In this document: in pieces, positions 8,090 to 17,967 of the stretch
Layout: the number at the start of each line of letters is the position of its first letter
Position numbering within the stretch: the stretch's first letter is position 1
NCBI GenBank assembly: GCA_000632805.1
Contig: CP007444.1
Location: 2,964,772-3,028,771, forward strand
Direction of reading: 5' to 3'
Length of the DNA stretch: 64,000 bases
DNA from: Dyella jiangningensis
Lineage (GTDB): Bacteria; Pseudomonadota; Gammaproteobacteria; Xanthomonadales; Rhodanobacteraceae
The notes under the pieces: generated by a model
What the model saw: the letters and a program-made list of their open reading frames with translations, nothing else
Database searches by the model: none
Told to the model about the DNA's origin: nothing
Position numbers and translations under genes: made by a program

Positions 8090-10918
8090 TCAGAAGGACA
8101 GGCGATAGCTGAGCGTTTCCGTCTGCCCTCGGTCGTACTGCGCCACGTAGTGATCCAGGCCCAGCGACAGGCGGGATCGCGGGGACATCACCCAGTCCAG
8201 GCCGATGCCGGCATCGCCGCCGTAGCGGGAAAGACCGATGCCGCCCACCGGCGACCATTGGTCGAGCACGGCGAAGCTGGCATCGGGAATGGCACCGCGC
8301 ATGCTGAAGGCTCGCGCCCAGAGCAGATGGCCTTGCAGGCTGAGCAGGCCGCCGCCAGCCAGCGACCAATCCCGACCGGCGCGCACGCCCGCGCCGCCCT
8401 GCCAGCGTTCGATCGTCTGCGAGCCCGCCTTCAGGCCGAAACCGTCGCCACCGACTTCATTGAAGCCGCCGGTACGGACGTCCGCATATTGCAGATCGAC
8501 ATAGGGCGTGATGTGCATGGCGCCGAGCGAGAAGCGATAGCCACCTTCCGCATAGGCCACGCCATAGCGGCCGTTGGTATCACTGGCGACGCTCTGCACA
8601 TCGCTGCCTAATTCGACATGACGACGCATGTCCTCGCGATAGCTGCCTACGCCAAGCCGCCCCATCGCGTACCACTGGTTGCGAACCACGCCACCGTAGA
8701 GCATGCCTTCGACCGCACGGCTCGTGCCCTGGTCGGCGAATTCATCGAGGCGACCCAGGTTCTGGCTCTGGCTGACGGCAAAGCCGACGACGCCGTTCGC
8801 GCCAAGCCGACGATCCTGGCCCACCATCCAGCCGCTGAGGTCGTAACCGACGGGAGCGAAGCCGCTGCGACTGAGGCTTCCATAGCCATCCAGCGTCTGC
8901 GTCCAGCCGCCCACGCGCGTGGTATCGGCCAACTGATCGAACCGTCCCGACAACGCGCGGGTACCTGCGTCCATCGCTTCGAACGTCATCGCCGCGCTTG
9001 CGGCATGCAACTGGCCGGAGAGACTCTCCAGCGATTGCTGCAAGGCGTTGGCGGTGGCGGCCTGCTGCAGCGCGGCTGCACCGCTGGCGAATGAAGAAGG
9101 CGTAGGCGTCGCGCTCGCACCGCCCTGCGAAGCCTGCGTGTTGAGCTGGTTGAATGCGGCATCCACTCGCTGTGCCGCGGCGAAGGAAGCTGGCGTGTAG
9201 GTCACGCCGGTGACATTGGTCGCCTGCACCTGGCTCACGTTCAACCACGCGTCGGTGGCGTCGTAGTTGAGCGACGCAGACAGCAGCACGCCGGTGGCGA
9301 CATTCAACGCCGAGAACGTGCCGGTCAGCCCGCCGCCCGTCGTGAGCACATTGGTATGCGAATTGACCTGATAGCCCTGCCGCATGCCAGTGATATAGAG
9401 ATCGCCGCCGGCGAGGTTGGCCGTACCGGCGACATGGAAGTTCGCGCCGAGCGGCATCGCGAGCCGGCCGTTGCCCTGCTGCGTGTAGTTGCCGAGGATC
9501 ATCATGTCGGTGGCGTTCATGGCCAGCACGCCGGCGTTCGTCACCGAGCCACCGACGGAGGCCGTGTTGGTCAGCACGCCCTGCGCACCGATGTTGACGC
9601 TGGAGGCCAGCGACGCCGCGGCCAGCATGCCGCCCTGCACCTGCGTCAAGCCGGTGTAGGTCGCCGGATAGGTCAACGTCAGCGTGCCCGTGCCCTGCTT
9701 GATCAGGCCGCCCGCACCGGAGATCGTGTTGGACCACGTGGAGCTGCCAGCGAAGTTGACGGTGACATCGCCCCAGTTGAACTGTGCAGGCCCTTTAACG
9801 GCCCGCGCGACATCCAGTTCGCCATAGCCGAACATGGCGTTGGGTTGCGAACCACCCAACGGGTCGGCCGTGCCCAGCAAGGTCTGCCGCACGAGGTCAT
9901 TGCTGAAGTAGGGAAAGGCTTGCCATACCAGCGCCGCGGCGCCCGATACCTGCGGCGCCGCCAGGGAGGTGCCGGCGACGATCCAGTAGGTTTCATTGGC
10001 CGTCGAGGTGTCGCCCTTGCCGCTGACGATCACGCTGCCAGGCGCGGCAAGGCAATAGCTCATCGCGATACCGCACTGGTTCGAATAACTCGCGAGCTTG
10101 CTCGGATTGTTGCTGTCGACCGCGACAACGGCCAGCCAGCCTTTCGCCAGATCGGGCGCCAGGCTGGGCAACGATGCGATTGTGCTGGGGTTGGCCTGCG
10201 AATCATTGCCCGCCGCGAAAACGACCAGGCCGCCCCAGCTGTTGATGAAGGGACTGTAGGCATCATGGAACGATTTCGTGGTCACACTATCGCTGGCGCT
10301 CCAGCTGATGCCGCCCCAGGAATTGTTCATCACCTTCACGCCGCTGTTGATCAGGTCGGCGTTGACCTGCCCCAGCGGAATCGCATCCGACGAACTGACC
10401 GGCGCCGGCGGCGTCGAGCCGTTATCGTCCGGCGCGTTGTCGTCGATGATGCGCGCCGACACGATGCTGGCGCCCGACGCGATCCCTCCGGCGAATTGGC
10501 CGAAGGGCGTGCCTGCGGCGATCTCGGCCACATAGGTGCCGTGTCCGTTGACGTCATCGACCTTCAGGTTGTTGGTGCTCGGGTCGACGTACACCAGCTC
10601 CTTCAACACTCTTCCTGCCAATGCCGGATGCGTGGACATCACGCCGGTATCAACGATGCCGATGGTGACGCCGGTTCCCGTGTAACCGGCCGCGTGCGCG
10701 GCGTAGGTGCTGGTGATACCCAGCTGCGCATCGATCGGCGGCTGCGCCACGCTGCCGGATGGCGGCGGCGCAGGAGCGGGCGCCGGTGCTGGCGCAGGCG
10801 CAGGCGCAGGCCTGGTGTTGCCATTGCCTCCGCCACCCCCGCAGGCCGTGAGGCCAAGAGCCAATCCCGCCAGCACGGCAGCGCGCCTGCATGGCAATGC
10901 TCGTCTACCCGTCTTCAT
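8090..10918 (-). CDS. Autotransporter subtilisin-like serine protease with lipobox
   Basis: A 942-residue surface protease that carries its own outer-membrane barrel. The N-terminus has a lipoprotein-type signal (LALGLTAC, lipid-accepting C26), then Gly and a seven-copy Pro-Ala linker. The S8 peptidase domain (about 65-400) has the triad D90 (GIVDTG), H127 (VNGHGTYVAE) and S318 (AGTSLAAP), with oxyanion N238 in AAGN. A beta-helical passenger follows, with an autotransporter-associated repeat (SGAGGLIKQGTGTLTL), and the C-terminal beta-barrel of about 270 residues ends in SYRLSF. ATG 10918 is chosen over an upstream start because GGTGAGG lies two bases ahead and the signal follows. Lipidated autotransporter proteases of the SphB1 type are known, but the substrate here is not. 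Confidence 0.92.
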   Translation of the reverse strand: MKTGRRALPCRRAAVLAGLALGLTACGGGGGNGNTRPAPAPAPAPAPAPAPPPSGSVAQPPIDAQLGITSTYAAHAAGYTGTGVTIGIVDTGVMSTHPALAGRVLKELVYVDPSTNNLKVDDVNGHGTYVAEIAAGTPFGQFAGGIASGASIVSARIIDDNAPDDNGSTPPAPVSSSDAIPLGQVNADLINSGVKVMNNSWGGISWSASDSVTTKSFHDAYSPFINSWGGLVVFAAGNDSQANPSTIASLPSLAPDLAKGWLAVVAVDSNNPSKLASYSNQCGIAMSYCLAAPGSVIVSGKGDTSTANETYWIVAGTSLAAPQVSGAAALVWQAFPYFSNDLVRQTLLGTADPLGGSQPNAMFGYGELDVARAVKGPAQFNWGDVTVNFAGSSTWSNTISGAGGLIKQGTGTLTLTYPATYTGLTQVQGGMLAAASLASSVNIGAQGVLTNTASVGGSVTNAGVLAMNATDMMILGNYTQQGNGRLAMPLGANFHVAGTANLAGGDLYITGMRQGYQVNSHTNVLTTGGGLTGTFSALNVATGVLLSASLNYDATDAWLNVSQVQATNVTGVTYTPASFAAAQRVDAAFNQLNTQASQGGASATPTPSSFASGAAALQQAATANALQQSLESLSGQLHAASAAMTFEAMDAGTRALSGRFDQLADTTRVGGWTQTLDGYGSLSRSGFAPVGYDLSGWMVGQDRRLGANGVVGFAVSQSQNLGRLDEFADQGTSRAVEGMLYGGVVRNQWYAMGRLGVGSYREDMRRHVELGSDVQSVASDTNGRYGVAYAEGGYRFSLGAMHITPYVDLQYADVRTGGFNEVGGDGFGLKAGSQTIERWQGGAGVRAGRDWSLAGGGLLSLQGHLLWARAFSMRGAIPDASFAVLDQWSPVGGIGLSRYGGDAGIGLDWVMSPRSRLSLGLDHYVAQYDRGQTETLSYRLSF

Positions 10919-11123
10919 CGCCTCACCCCGCCGATGACGTCCCCTGTTCCCAGCAACGCACGTCAGACCGAATAGTCGCACAACGAAATCGCAACCAAAC
11001 GGGCGCAAGATCGCATGGCTGCACCAAACCGGTCCGGTTTGCCCCCGCCCGCCAGGGGCTGCGATAATTCGACCGCTATTACCTGGGCAGTTCCTGCCTC
11101 ATCAAGTACTTGTGGAGATTTCC

Positions 11124-12308
11124 ATGTCGGATGTCAGCGTCGTCATCGCCGGTGCCAAGCGCACCGCCATTGGCTCCTTTCTCGGCCAATTCACCGGCGT
11201 ACCCACGCCCACCCTGGGCGCCACGGCCATCCGCGCGGCGCTGGAACAGTCGGGCCTGGCGCCGACCGACGTCACCGAAGTGATCATGGGCTGCGTGCTG
11301 CCTGCCAACCTCGGCCAGGCGCCCGCACGTCAGGCCTCGCTGGGCGCCGGCCTGCCAGTGTCCGCCGGCTGCACCACGGTCAACAAGGTCTGCGGCTCGG
11401 GCATGAAGGCGATCATGCTGGGCCATGACCTGATCAAGGCCGGCTCGGCCGCCATCGTGGTGGCGGGCGGCATGGAATCGATGACCAATGCACCGCACAT
11501 GGTCAATGCCCGCACCGGCATTCGCTACGGCGACGGCACCCTCGTCGACCACATGGCGTGGGACGGCCTCACCAATCCGTACGACGGCAAGGCCATGGGC
11601 GTGTTCGGCGAGCTGTGCGCCGACAAGTACCACTTCACCCGCGAAGAGCAGGACACGTTCTCGACCGAATCGGTGGAGCGCGCCAAGGCCGCGCAGCAAT
11701 CCGGCGCCTTCGCCGGCGAAATCGTCCCGGTCACCGTGGCCAGCCGCAAGGGCGAAGTGAAGGTCGACACAGACGAGCAGCCTGGTCGCTCCGATGTCAG
11801 CAAGATCCCGACGCTCAAGCCGGCGTTCCGCAAGGAGAACGGCACCATTACGGCCGCCAGCTCTTCGAGCATTTCCGATGGTGCCGCCGCCGTGGTGCTG
11901 CTCTCCGCCGACGACGCCAAGGCCCGTGGTCTCAAGCCGCTGGCCCGCATCGTGGCTCATGCCACCCACTCGCAGGAACCGGAATGGTTCACCACCGCGC
12001 CGGTGGGTGCGTTGCACAAGGTGCTGGAAAAGGCCGGCTGGAAGGTCTCTGACGTGGACCTCTTCGAGGTCAACGAAGCCTTCGCCGTGGTGGCCATGGC
12101 GGCCATGCGCGAGCTGGACATCCCGCGCGACAAGATCAACGTCAACGGTGGCGCCTGCGCCCTGGGCCATCCGATCGGTGCGAGCGGTGCCCGCCTGGTG
12201 GTCACCCTGCTCAATGCACTGAAAACCCGTGGCCTCAAGCGCGGCGTGGCGTCCCTGTGCATCGGCGGCGGCGAAGCGACCGCGGTTGCCGTGGAACTCC
12301 TTGATTAA
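11124..12308 (+). CDS. Acetyl-CoA C-acetyltransferase (thiolase)
   Basis: Thiolase of 394 residues that cleaves acetoacetyl-CoA to two acetyl-CoA, or runs the reverse condensation. The nucleophilic cysteine is C90 in VNKVCGSGMK, the catalytic histidine H349 in ALGHPIGASGAR and the second cysteine C379 in CIGGGEA. This complete set is typical of degradative or biosynthetic type II thiolases. The ATG at 11124 has GGAG six bases upstream; a GTG at 11112 is in frame but lacks a site. In this window it would finish leucine degradation, because HMG-CoA lyase (47212) releases acetoacetate. A CoA-transferase or acetoacetyl-CoA synthetase would be needed in between and is not seen here. Confidence 0.92.
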   Translation: MSDVSVVIAGAKRTAIGSFLGQFTGVPTPTLGATAIRAALEQSGLAPTDVTEVIMGCVLPANLGQAPARQASLGAGLPVSAGCTTVNKVCGSGMKAIMLGHDLIKAGSAAIVVAGGMESMTNAPHMVNARTGIRYGDGTLVDHMAWDGLTNPYDGKAMGVFGELCADKYHFTREEQDTFSTESVERAKAAQQSGAFAGEIVPVTVASRKGEVKVDTDEQPGRSDVSKIPTLKPAFRKENGTITAASSSSISDGAAAVVLLSADDAKARGLKPLARIVAHATHSQEPEWFTTAPVGALHKVLEKAGWKVSDVDLFEVNEAFAVVAMAAMRELDIPRDKINVNGGACALGHPIGASGARLVVTLLNALKTRGLKRGVASLCIGGGEATAVAVELLD

Positions 12309-12317
12309 GGGTATTTA

Positions 12318-12341
12318 CGGCGATCGGACGTCCGGTCGCCG
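12318..12341 (+). terminator. GC-rich hairpin after the thiolase gene
   Basis: CGGCGATCGGA (12318-12328) is complementary to TCCGGTCGCCG (12331-12341) with one T-G wobble. The central bases form the loop. There is no T-tract, so terminator activity is only likely. Confidence 0.45.
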
Positions 12342-12454
12342 ATGAAAGGGGGGTTAACCGTTTTCCCCTCTTTACACAAAGATGTGGCGCATTTTCCGCG
12401 AAAGCGCTATTAATACGCCCGCCAAACGGCATTCCACGGCAAAGGAGATTCAAC

Positions 12455-12736
12455 ATGAAGTTCACGCGTACCCTTCTCGCCTCTGCGCTCGTCGCGCTGC
12501 TGGCGGCTTGCAGCAACGGCGCGCAGGATTCCGCGCAGGACGCCCAGAAGTCGGCTGACCAGGCGCAGACTGCTTCTGACCAGGCTCAGAAGGCTGCTGC
12601 CGACGCCAACGCTGCGGCTCCGGCTGCTGCTCCGGCTTCGACCGCTGCTGCTCCGGCCACCGCTCCGGCCGAACAGCCGGCTCCGGCTCCGGCTTCGACC
12701 GCTGCTCCGGCTCCGGCCACGACCGCGGGTCACTAA
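12455..12736 (+). CDS. Small Ala/Gln-rich lipoprotein (Lpp-like architecture)
   Basis: A 93-residue exported lipoprotein with signal LLASALVALLAAC and lipid-accepting C19. Residues 20-50 form a Gln/Ala/Asp-rich stretch with a heptad-like pattern, likely helical or coiled-coil. Residues 51-91 are almost entirely Ala, Pro and Thr. The ribosome site AAAGGAG is excellent and a very strong terminator follows. Alanine is written mostly with GCT, unlike the GCC/GCG bias of the neighbours, a pattern often seen in highly expressed genes. A 21-base direct repeat (12629-12649 and 12686-12706) shows the tail grew by duplication. Role unknown; a cell-envelope structural role is inference. Confidence 0.8.
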   Translation: MKFTRTLLASALVALLAACSNGAQDSAQDAQKSADQAQTASDQAQKAAADANAAAPAAAPASTAAAPATAPAEQPAPAPASTAAPAPATTAGH

Positions 12737-12754
12737 GTACCTCGTGTACTTCTG

Positions 12755-12789
12755 AAAAACCGGCCGCCTCGTGCGGCCGGTTTTTTTTT
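12755..12789 (+). terminator. Strong terminator of the small lipoprotein gene
   Basis: CCGGCCGC (12760-12767) pairs with GCGGCCGG (12773-12780) across CTCGT. Five A precede it and nine T follow. Confidence 0.95.
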
Positions 12790-12813
12790 GCGCGTTTGGC
12801 AGGCCTTGGGCAG

Positions 12814-12842
12814 AAAAAAAGCCGCAGCGTGTCGGCTGCGGC
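12814..12842 (-). terminator. Terminator of the minus-strand TonB receptor
   Basis: On the minus strand GCCGCAGC (12842-12835) pairs with GCTGCGGC (12828-12821) across six bases and is followed by seven T (the A run at 12814-12820). It lies 38 bases beyond the receptor stop codon. Confidence 0.9.
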
Positions 12843-12879
12843 AAGGGGAGATAACGTTCGGCTTGCGCGGCTTAGGGCC

Positions 12880-15800
12880 TCAGAAGTCGTACGACACCGC
12901 GAGGCGCACGTAGCGAGGCGTCTGCCGATAGACCACCCGACCGTAGCTATCGGTGGGCTGGTCGTTGGTGCTGCCATAGCCGTAGTCGTACTGGATCGGC
13001 TTCTGCTGGTTGAGCAGGTTGAACACGTAGAGGTTGAAGGCGAGCTTCTTGTCGGCCCACTGCGGCCGGTATTCAAGGTTCGTGGACAACTGGTACGTCC
13101 ATGGCGTGCGCCCTGCCTTGCCGGGCGGCTCCGGCACGCTGTTGCAGAAGTAATAGGCGGAGTCGCCATAGGCGGCCGGATCGCGCTCATCCGCCGGTGT
13201 ACCCGGCCCGCCAAATGCGCCCAGGCAATTGCGCGGAAATCCCGAGGCGATATCGACGTTGGCGCCGACCATCCATTCGTCCGCGAGCTGGTAGTAGCCG
13301 TTGAACTTGAAGTGGTGGCGCTGATCGTTGGCCTGGCTGCCGTTGGAGTAGACCATCAGTGCCGGGTTGTCCCACGAGGTGGTTGCCGAGATGTCCGACT
13401 GTCGGACGTCCGAACGCACGGGGCCTTCGGTATTGCCGTAGCTGTGCGAGAACGTGTAGTTGAACGAGCCGTACCACTTACCGTCGAACGGATGCTCCAC
13501 GGTGAACTCAAGGCCGACGTAGTCGCGCTTGAGCGCCGGGAAGCCGAACTCGGCATTGCTCACCGTCACCGTCTTGCGGCTGCCGTCGTTCATCAGCAAG
13601 GTGAAGTCGTTGGCGCGGCCGGGGTTGAACAAGCGGCAGCCCTTCAGCGGCTGCAGGTCGCCGGGGTTGATGCCCTGGGCCTGCGCGGCAGCAAGGATGG
13701 GGTCGGTATCGCAGACGTCGTCGATGGCATTGCGCAAGCGCCGCACCACACCTTTCACGCCATAGAACCATTGCTCGTTGAGCTGCTTCTGGAAGCCCAG
13801 GATGAATTCGTCCTGGTATTCGGACTTGATGTTCTTGGCGGTCACCGTCGCCGGGTCCGGCGCGGTACCCAGCTCGCCATCGGGCGACACCGGATGGTAC
13901 GGAGGCAGCGCGGTGAGGCCGGTCGGCACGCCGGTGGCCGGGTCGATGCCGGTATAGGTGTACCACTCGTTGGTGTAGATGCTGCCACCCGCTGCGCGGA
14001 TCGCCACCTGGTTAGGCAGTGCAAGGTAATAGCGGCCCACATTGCCGAACACCTTGAAGCTCGCGTCGCCGTTGACGTCCCAGCTGAAGCCCAGCCGCGG
14101 CGCCCATTGCGCCTTGGTCTGGCGGATATAGGCCTTGCCGTCGGAGTTGTAGTTGGTGAACTGCTCGTTGCGCAGGCCCAGCTTCAGCAACCATCGATCG
14201 TTGACCTGCCATGCGTCCTCGACGTACTGCGCCTGCTGCACCGTGCGCGCCGAGGCCAGCGCCGAGTAGACATAACGGCTTACCGCATAGCCCGTCTCGC
14301 CTCCCGGATAGTTCACCGGCGAAGGCACGCCGTTGGAAGGGTCGAGCGGCGCGCTCGGGTCGTTCGATCCGTCGTGGTAGATCCACCAGTAGCCGCCGTC
14401 CGGACCGGACACGTGCGAACCCTGGTCCTTCGCTCTTGCGGTCTGGTTGTCGATGCCTGCGCTGAGCGTGTGATCACCGAGGCGATAGGTGAGATCCAGG
14501 CGCAGGTTGCTGGTGCGATTGCCCGCATCGTCCGCCTTGATGTATCCGAACGGCTGCGTGCCCTTGATCGGGTTGCTGCCGACGATGGCCGGATTCTGCG
14601 CCGTGATGGTTGAAACGTAGACCTGGCTGGAATCGTAGTTTGGATACAGCGTCTGGTTGATCTGGTGCATCTTCCCGTACAGCGCACTCAGCGTGAGGTC
14701 GTCGGTGATGTAGCTGGTGTATTTGACGATGCCGATGTCGCTGGTGTCCTTGGTCGGCGAGGACACGGCGTGGAAGCCGCCTTCGGTGAAGGTGCCGTAG
14801 TCGTAGTCGTACTGCGTGGCGCTGTAGGAGGTCTTGCTGGAGATGCCGGTGACCTCAAGGATGTTGCTGTCGGTGATGTTCCAGTCGACCTTGGCGTACC
14901 AGCGTGGATAGTCGTAGCGGTATTGCGTCTTGTACGGGCTGCTGATGTTGCCCACGCTGCTGCCCTGCTTGCGCTCGAACTCATAGGCGGCGAACACGAA
15001 CAGCTTGTCCTTGATCAGCGGTCCGCCGAAGTAGCCGCTGACTACGTCGTCCCAGCTGCTGTCCTGCTTGTTGTAGTCGTAGAGCTGGCCCTTGCGCCGG
15101 CCGTTGACGTAGTAGGTGTTGGACGGATCGGCATCGCCAAAGCGCGGTATCCACTGCACCTGCGCGCCGAAATGCCATTCGTTGGTGCCGCGCTTGCCGA
15201 CCTGGCTGATCACGCCGCCGTCGGAGCGACCGTATTGCGGACCATAACCACCGGCAATGACTTCCTGCTGGTCGATCGAGCCATAGGGCAGCTGGGTGCC
15301 GCCCAGGTTGGTGAGCGGATTGCTCGTGTCGAAGCCGTTGATGTAATAAGCGTTCTCCGCCACCGACGAGCCGCTGAAGGCCACGCCTCCAAACGCCGGG
15401 TTGCCCTGCGCCGTGCCGGGCGCAAGCAAGGCGATCGATTCGGCATTGCGTTCCACCGGCAGCTTGGCCAGCTGGGTGGCCGTGACCACGGTGCGGGAAT
15501 CGACGCTGGTCACGTCGATCGCAGGCAGCGCGCTGGCGACCACGTTCACGCCCGACAGGTTCTGCGCGTTCTGTGCACTGGCCGCCGCCGGCGGCGTGAA
15601 CACCACCTGCGTGCTGGTGCCTACGCGAAGCTGCACGTTGTTCCGGGTATCGACCACCTTGCCGTCGCGCAGCAAGCTCACCGTATACGCGCCGATCGGC
15701 AGTTCGCCGATGGTGAAGCGGCCGCGCTCGTCGATCGATACATCGCGGGAGAGACCGGAACTGACGCTCTGGACGTGCACGGCATTGCCGGTTCCCGCCG

Positions 15801-15927
15801 GAGTCGTGCCGAAAATGGTGCCGGTGGTGGATTGGGCATGGACAAGACCGCAAGCGGCCATGCCTACGGCAAGGGCCAAGGACGTCGGGCGCAACGAAAG
15901 CCGGCATCCAGGAGATTGCAAAGCCAT
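12880..15927 (-). CDS. Oar-like TonB-dependent receptor with carboxypeptidase-like N-domain
   Basis: A 1015-residue outer-membrane receptor. Order: signal peptide ending near VHAQ (about residue 33); a carboxypeptidase-regulatory-like beta-sandwich (about 34-125, with DERGRFTIGELPIGAYTVSL); then plug and barrel. Plug motifs include ALPAIDVTSVDSRTVV, ENAYYINGFD and YGRSDGGVISQVGKRGTN. The C-terminus is RYVRLAVSYDF. ATG 15927 is favoured by GGAG nine bases upstream; an earlier in-frame start would skip it. It is a clear paralogue of the receptor at 21481-24492, sharing the same plug motifs and N-domain, but has no hydrolases beside it. A CRP/Clp-type site and a matching promoter lie upstream. 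Ligand unknown. Confidence 0.92.
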   Translation of the reverse strand: MALQSPGCRLSLRPTSLALAVGMAACGLVHAQSTTGTIFGTTPAGTGNAVHVQSVSSGLSRDVSIDERGRFTIGELPIGAYTVSLLRDGKVVDTRNNVQLRVGTSTQVVFTPPAAASAQNAQNLSGVNVVASALPAIDVTSVDSRTVVTATQLAKLPVERNAESIALLAPGTAQGNPAFGGVAFSGSSVAENAYYINGFDTSNPLTNLGGTQLPYGSIDQQEVIAGGYGPQYGRSDGGVISQVGKRGTNEWHFGAQVQWIPRFGDADPSNTYYVNGRRKGQLYDYNKQDSSWDDVVSGYFGGPLIKDKLFVFAAYEFERKQGSSVGNISSPYKTQYRYDYPRWYAKVDWNITDSNILEVTGISSKTSYSATQYDYDYGTFTEGGFHAVSSPTKDTSDIGIVKYTSYITDDLTLSALYGKMHQINQTLYPNYDSSQVYVSTITAQNPAIVGSNPIKGTQPFGYIKADDAGNRTSNLRLDLTYRLGDHTLSAGIDNQTARAKDQGSHVSGPDGGYWWIYHDGSNDPSAPLDPSNGVPSPVNYPGGETGYAVSRYVYSALASARTVQQAQYVEDAWQVNDRWLLKLGLRNEQFTNYNSDGKAYIRQTKAQWAPRLGFSWDVNGDASFKVFGNVGRYYLALPNQVAIRAAGGSIYTNEWYTYTGIDPATGVPTGLTALPPYHPVSPDGELGTAPDPATVTAKNIKSEYQDEFILGFQKQLNEQWFYGVKGVVRRLRNAIDDVCDTDPILAAAQAQGINPGDLQPLKGCRLFNPGRANDFTLLMNDGSRKTVTVSNAEFGFPALKRDYVGLEFTVEHPFDGKWYGSFNYTFSHSYGNTEGPVRSDVRQSDISATTSWDNPALMVYSNGSQANDQRHHFKFNGYYQLADEWMVGANVDIASGFPRNCLGAFGGPGTPADERDPAAYGDSAYYFCNSVPEPPGKAGRTPWTYQLSTNLEYRPQWADKKLAFNLYVFNLLNQQKPIQYDYGYGSTNDQPTDSYGRVVYRQTPRYVRLAVSYDF

Positions 15928-16008
15928 AGCTTCAACTCCTTCACATCGATGGATAATTGCCGCCCCCTTTCGCGGCACGGCACGCCGCCCCCAAAGACGT
16001 GTCATTCG

Positions 16009-16038
16009 AAATTAAAAGAAATGAAAACTTTCGGTCAA
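16009..16038 (-). promoter_or_regulatory. Candidate sigma-70 promoter of the Oar-like receptor
   Basis: On the minus strand TTGACC (16038-16033) and TAATTT (16014-16009) are separated by 18 bases. The -35 is near consensus and the -10 weak, as expected for an activator-dependent promoter. Transcription would start near 16002, about 75 bases before the ATG. Confidence 0.5.
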
Positions 16039-16066
16039 CAAAAGCAAACGAAAGAATTTTTCGCGA

Positions 16067-16082
16067 TGTGACGAGCGTCACG
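16067..16082. promoter_or_regulatory. CRP/Clp-type binding site
   Basis: TGTGA-CGAGCG-TCACG matches the CRP consensus TGTGA-N6-TCACA at all but the last base and includes a perfect GTGACG/CGTCAC palindrome. Its centre (16074.5) lies about 72.5 bases upstream of the predicted receptor start, one of the classical class I activation distances. It could also act on liuB, whose ATG is 217 bases to the right. The Xanthomonas homologue of CRP, Clp, recognises a very similar site. Confidence 0.7.
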
Positions 16083-16298
16083 TAAGCCGTGCGTAACCAT
16101 GAAGGCTGGCGAAGGCGACCGTAAGTTCAAGCGCGGCCCCTGTCGCCGCGCCACACGCAGGGAGAGGTCAGGCCCCACACCTCCGGCGCCGAGGACACAA
16201 GGAAGCATCGGCGACAGCTGCGATGCTGCGCCGCCGATTTAGCCTGTCGGCGCGGACCGCTATCATCTCCTGCTTCGTTCGAACGGCAGCATCAGCCC

Positions 16299-17906
<1,608 letters not shown>

Positions 17907-17919
17907 CGATGGGACGGAC

Positions 17920-17944
17920 GCCGCGCGATGGCTTTTCGCGCGGC
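17920..17944. terminator. Hairpin between convergent liuB and GH89 genes
   Basis: GCCGCGCGA (17920-17928) pairs perfectly with TCGCGCGGC (17936-17944) across TGGCTTT. It has no real T-tract. Its position between two converging stop codons suggests a bidirectional terminator. Confidence 0.55.
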
Positions 17945-17967
17945 TGGCGTGGGCTTGGCGGCCAAAA

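Larger units (their letters stand above)
15928..16298. other. Divergent intergenic region, receptor / liuB
   Basis: 371 bases without a gene between two divergent starts. The left part is AT-rich (about 16008-16065) and holds the receptor promoter and the CRP/Clp-type site described separately. The right part (about 16085-16298) is GC-rich with no motif I can name with confidence; I saw no LiuR-type site in it by eye. Confidence 0.7.

Noticed and set aside
10770..10815. Short tandem repeat considered as a possible CRISPR or minisatellite
   Set aside because: It encodes the Pro-Ala linker of the protease with a 6-base period. There are no spacers. No CRISPR array was seen anywhere in the window.
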